From positions 372,001 to 436,000 of the forward strand of contig JAZAYU010000038.1 in assembly GCA_038501625.1 (NCBI GenBank): 64,000 bases of DNA, written 5' to 3'. The notes under the pieces were generated by a model. That model was not told where the DNA came from, did no database searches, and saw only the letters and a program-made list of their open reading frames with translations. Positions 60,083 to 64,000 of this stretch are shown in pieces. Within the stretch, counting starts at the first letter, position 1. Each line of letters starts with the position of its first letter. The DNA comes from Corbicula japonica. Its lineage: Eukaryota; Mollusca; Bivalvia; Venerida; Cyrenidae. Both the position numbers and the translations under genes were made by a program.

Positions 60083-60600
60083 AATTTCGAACAAATTGTA
60101 TAATTTCACATCAAACGCAACTTTCAATAAAAATGTATATTAAATGATAATATCGTTTTACACCAACATTTTCCAATGTCCATATTCAAAAACAACAACA
60201 ACAGAACCAGTCTAGTCAATGTCGATATAAGAATAACTTTAAAGATCGATTGCGCCAGTCAAGCACAATATTGATGTTCAGAAGAAAACTGCATTAGACT
60301 TGTCTAATGTCGAGGTCCAAAACGGAAACTGAATCAAGGAGAATTTTGAACAAATTGTATAATTTCACATCAAACGCAACTTTAAATAAAAATGTATATT
60401 AAATGATAATATCGCTTTACACCAACATTTTCCAATGTCGATATTCGATAACAACAACAGAAACAGTCTAGTCCATGTCGATATAAGAATAACCTAAAAA
60501 CATCGATTGCGCCAGTCAAGCACAATATCGATGTTCAGAAGAAAACTGCATCGGACTTGTCTAATGTCTACATCCAAAACGGAAATTTAATCAATGGCGA
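60083..60600 (+). repeat. 259-bp tandem duplication upstream of copy 4
   Basis: Two units start at 60083 (aatttcgaacaaattgtata) and 60342 (aattttgaacaaattgtata) and stay close to identical over their length. Confidence 0.9.
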
Positions 60601-60619
60601 CCTACCGTCAAAGACTCAA

Positions 60620-61102
60620 AGAACAATTATAATTGCTATTTGAAATCACCAATCGTGACATGGCATTTCCAAATTCTATTTTCAAATTGTAGACATTGCT
60701 ACAACAACATAGATCATTTAACTTATAACAAATTTCCGTCTGCTCAAATTGTCTCAGTTTCCCTGAAGATCATCTACACATCCTGCTTCATCATCTGTAC
60801 ATGTTAGAAAGAAATCCGCCTGATAGATAATAAAGAGTTAATGCCACAAGACGTGAGTACGGACGAACGGACGGACGGGCGAGTGCAACTATGTATGCCT
60901 CCCAATTCGTGTGTGTGTGTGTGGGGGGGGGGGGCAAAACAATTAAATTGTTTCATACTACCTTCCAAAAATATGTCTGTCTCGACTCGTAGTATATTTC
61001 AATATATCCTGCATACTCATACAGGTATTCATTATTTAGAGTTAATAAATAATTGCTAATAATTTCTTTTAATTTCAGAACTAATCACAGAGCTCTTTCA
61101 CG
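60620..61102 (+). promoter_or_regulatory. 5' flank of copy 4, shared with copy 1
   Basis: It matches 5571-6076. It includes the accttccaaaaatatgtctg unit (about 60955-60985), the conserved gtagtatattt box (about 60990), a gt/poly-G run (60909-60934), and the acceptor ttcttttaatttcag just before the ATG exon. Confidence 0.5.
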
Positions 61103-62868
61103 ATGAAGCTGTTGATATTTCTTCTGCTTTTTGCTCGTTCATATGGAGATCATTATAACAATACTCGACTTTCGGACCAGATGGCCGCTTTCCTGACGAA
61201 GCTCTGCCCAAGATCAAACATATGCAGAGCCAATGATTCGTTAATAGATGAAGGGTACGGTCCGGAATCCATGTTCAGATCTTGCTGTACAGGTAAATAA
61301 CATAATTTCATGGATAAAGCTCTAACTCAAAGTTTTAAGCCTAATTTCAAATAAAATTGCATGCTCAAAGTCGATTCTTAACGCACCAGTCTGCTGAGTA
61401 CATGTACATGTAGGTTATTTTCCTAGATTTATTAATTAAAACGAAATGTAATCCTCCTGTTGTTATCATATGTAATTTTGCTACATATCACTGAGCTTTG
61501 TGTTGCCCGTATATACATGTACCAGGACCCAAGATCATAAAACTAATTCAGGGGACCAGTCTTTTTGTTTGATGATCTTTGGCCAATGATATCCTAAAAT
61601 AATGTTTTAAGTTTGAGCTCTTATATTTGGGTATAGAGCATGCATAATATTATTCAAACTGTTTTGGTATTTTTGGTAATTCTGGAATCCAAATATATGG
61701 ATAACACATGTTAAAACCCAGTGTTCAAAACAAAAAAAAACAGTACATGTATAACATATTCATATTAAATAAACATAGTGTAGCAAGTTAACCCAATTCT
61801 AGCAAAGAATATTAACCACTTTCAATCAATGAAGCGAGTAAATATTACTTAACTGCAAACAAAAGGAATATTCAAACAAACTGACATCTAACAAATTAAG
61901 TATTTTTATGTGAATTGATACAAATGCAATATAAACTTAGTTAAAATGCGATAATATTTGTAGAGGTTTATATCAAGAAGAGTTGTGATTAGCACACTTG
62001 GAAGTTCATGTTTTCAGATTGCTCATGTAAATCGGGATGTGACGATACAAACGACTGTTGCTTTGCACCAACCCCAGAGTTACATGTACCTAATTGTTCG
62101 AGTTCTGGCTTTCCCCAGTCAGAAGACAAAGCAAAAATTCAACGCCAGTGCATTTATCCAAAATCTGGTGGATCAAAACCTACCGATGCTTTAACAGTTC
62201 GTTCGTACTACATGGTTACCTCGGAACATGCCTGCGGGGCACTCCATCCCAACGACGATTGTGGAAACCAAAAGGTAGCACCTTGGGGGAATTTGCATCC
62301 AGTGTTTTCAAAACGAACCGGGAAGATTTACAAGAATAAAGTATGTGCGAATGCCCACAACATTACCGATGGTGTAGTTTGGGATGCCATACTAGCATGC
62401 AAAATATTTGATTCAAATACCACCTGCGATTACGACATTATTGATTTCTTTGATGATCTAGAACGCGGTGAAGTTTCAAGTGATTGTCATGTCCAGTTTT
62501 CATATCCTGGAGACCTAAACGAAATCAGTTCACAAATATGCTACAGAGATATGATTGACGAATGCACATCAACAGAATTTCAAGTTCCATCTTATCTAAA
62601 TGCTACCACAGAGGAAATAACTGAATCCTGTCAAAGCGGACTGTTGTCGCCTTACTTTGACATCGAACGCTTGTATGCGAATGTCTTCTGCTATATATGT
62701 TCGGGTTTAGATTTTATTGCAGAAGATAAATGTACAAAGTTTCCTGATGGAAAAGGAGGGAATGGCCCAGATGAGTTTTTTTCTCTGCTAAATATGTATG
62801 AAATACCAGAAAAAATGGATGCTCACAACAAGGAACAAATGCTTATGGCTTGTCCAGTTGATAGGCAG
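61103..62868 (+). CDS. Gene copy 4: GPCR-ectodomain-like Cys-rich protein, exons 1-2 (3' partial)
   Basis: Exon 1 is 61103-61292 and exon 2 is 62018-62868. Their lengths (190+851) keep the same intron phases as copy 2, and 347 codons are visible. The signal peptide is MKLLIFLLLFARSYG. The SMB-like knot has CP at about residue 35, RSCC, CSCKSGC and NDCC. The ectodomain keeps GNLHPVFSKRTGKIYKN, WDAILACK, CHVQFSYPGD and NVFCYICSGLDF. Sequons include NNT-R-adjacent, NIT, NTT and NAT sites. A donor gtaaat follows CPVDRQ at 62869. Exon 3 should lie past 64000: only 1.1 kb of intron is visible, against 2.0 kb in copy 2. No disabling change is seen in this part, so it may be the second working gene. 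It is closest to copy 1 in exon 1 and in the flanks. Confidence 0.85.
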
Positions 62869-62924
62869 GTAAATATGATTGTAGAAGAAATTCTTGTAGT
62901 TCTTTTATCTTAAATCTTATTAAA

Positions 62925-63245
62925 AGATTTCTTACGATAATTTGTAATTAAAAAGAATGCAAAGTTCCTTTTTTTAGACTTTTTACTATAATTTGTAATC
63001 AATACGAATGCAAAGTTCCTCTTATGATAAGACTTCTTACGATAATTTGTAATTAAAACGATTGCAAAGTTCCTGTTTTAATAATACCTCTTACGATAAT
63101 TTGTAATTTCATGTAATACGAATGCAAAGTTCCTCTAATTGTTGGATTTCTTACGATAATTTGTAATTAAAAAGAATGCAAAGTTCCTCTTATGATAAGA
63201 CTTCTTACGATAATTTGTAATTAATACGAATGCAAAGTTCCTCTT
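62925..63245. repeat. 56-bp minisatellite in intron 2 of copy 4
   Basis: Six units read cttacgataatttgtaatta, aaacgaatgcaaagttcctc, ttatgataagac with variation. They start about 55 bp after the exon 2 donor. The unit is unrelated to the minisatellite at the same place in copy 2. Confidence 0.9.
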
Positions 63246-63899
63246 AATATCCTTTCCGACGCTGTTTTTCCGGACGAACGCCCATTACGTATTTAAACGT
63301 GACGAATTTTGACTTCTTAAAACCAGACCCTGTTTTACTGGAGGACGCCCGGAACGTATTTAAACCTAGGTTTTTTACGATTTTAATACCCATAGCGTAA
63401 ATCTGCGTAAAGGTTTTAATGCCCGCTGTTTGTTTGCGTATGTTTGAATAAAGCATACACGCTTTTGTCCGTTACAGGTATTTTAACTTTTAATCAAATT
63501 CGGAATTTTCAACATGTTAAGAAACCCGATTAATTGTGAAACCAGTAATCTAACGTTACGGTCTTTCTTCTGTAAAAAAGGTGGAAAAATGCATATCAAA
63601 AATAGTGCAATAAAATCCCGAATATCAACGCTCTTTTACGTAATAGGCGAAACCAAACCAAAGTCAAATAATAACCTAAGTAACCGTCATTAGTTTTTAT
63701 CTCATTGCAAAAAATGTCATTTTAAGTAATTACTAGGTAGATATAGGTATTTTCTAACATAATGGATAACTGTTTTGAAGCCACCTTTTTATTTTGACAA
63801 TGAAAGATGAAGAAATAGCAACGTTGTAATTAGATTTTTTTCTTTCACTTAAAAATCACAAAATTTTAATTTTCTTCTCAGATTATCGAAATCATAATG
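63246..63899. other. Intron sequence without gene
   Basis: A short diverged repeat lies at 63250-63365 (cgttacgtatttaaac-like words twice). Nothing else is seen. Confidence 0.4.
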
Positions 63900-64000
63900 T
63901 AAACAATTTGTTTTGCCACTGACCGTTCCAAGGCGGTATCCCCAAAGGTTCTCTTCTTGCCAATGGTTAATTGTTTGTGGCGTCCTATTTGAATTGACAT
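63900..64000 (+). repeat. Retroelement 3'UTR, cut by the window end
   Basis: From acaatttgttttgccactga to cgtcctatttgaattgacat. Confidence 0.7.

Overview
The window looks like nuclear DNA of a bivalve mollusc. It is AT-rich, its genes are split by GT-AG introns, and it is crowded with non-autonomous transposons, tRNA-like repeats and decayed retroelements. No bacterial operon, rRNA or CRISPR is present. The species cannot be named from the sequence alone; the repeat types match what I remember of heterodont clams and mussels, and no search was run.

The only host gene family I can support is a four-copy cluster of a cysteine-rich secreted or surface protein. Each complete copy has three coding exons: signal peptide plus the first half of a somatomedin-B-like knot; the rest of the knot plus a long Cys-rich ectodomain; and a third exon ending in a hydrophobic tail followed at once by a stop. 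The layout resembles the extracellular half of molluscan Methuselah/adhesion-type GPCRs, but the protein ends where the first membrane helix would be, so it is probably GPI- or tail-anchored with no 7TM domain. Copy 2 (23259-28246, +) is intact at 624 residues. Copy 4 (61103-62868, +) has intact exons 1 and 2 and runs off the window. Copy 1 (6077-10021, +) is dead: a nonsense codon, no exon 2, and a 2.3-kb transposon in exon 3. Copy 3 (36388-39778, -) is dead from several frameshifts. Copies 1 and 4 form one recent pair, copies 2 and 3 an inverted pair that shares promoter-proximal and downstream sequence.

The rest is a layered repeat landscape. About fifteen pieces of one retroelement family are scattered on both strands. 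Most are only its 3' untranslated region; three still carry the end of its reverse-transcriptase reading frame. Other layers are a decayed LINE (18.2-20.2 kb), a Tc1 DD34E transposase split by a probable solo LTR (41.35-43.54 kb) inside a candidate 6.5-kb element (40.66-47.2 kb), two Tc1/mariner derivatives keeping scraps of transposase, pogo-like MITEs, hairpin MITEs, and an inverted dimer of a 520-bp element that carries four tRNA-like modules (12.32-13.41 kb). Several insertions are nested with readable target-site duplications, so their order can be inferred.

Long stretches (about 10.96-12.19, 13.4-17.5, 20.2-22.4, 30.2-31.9, 47.6-49.1 and 57.8-59.6 kb) hold only AT-rich DNA with small repeats and no gene I can support.
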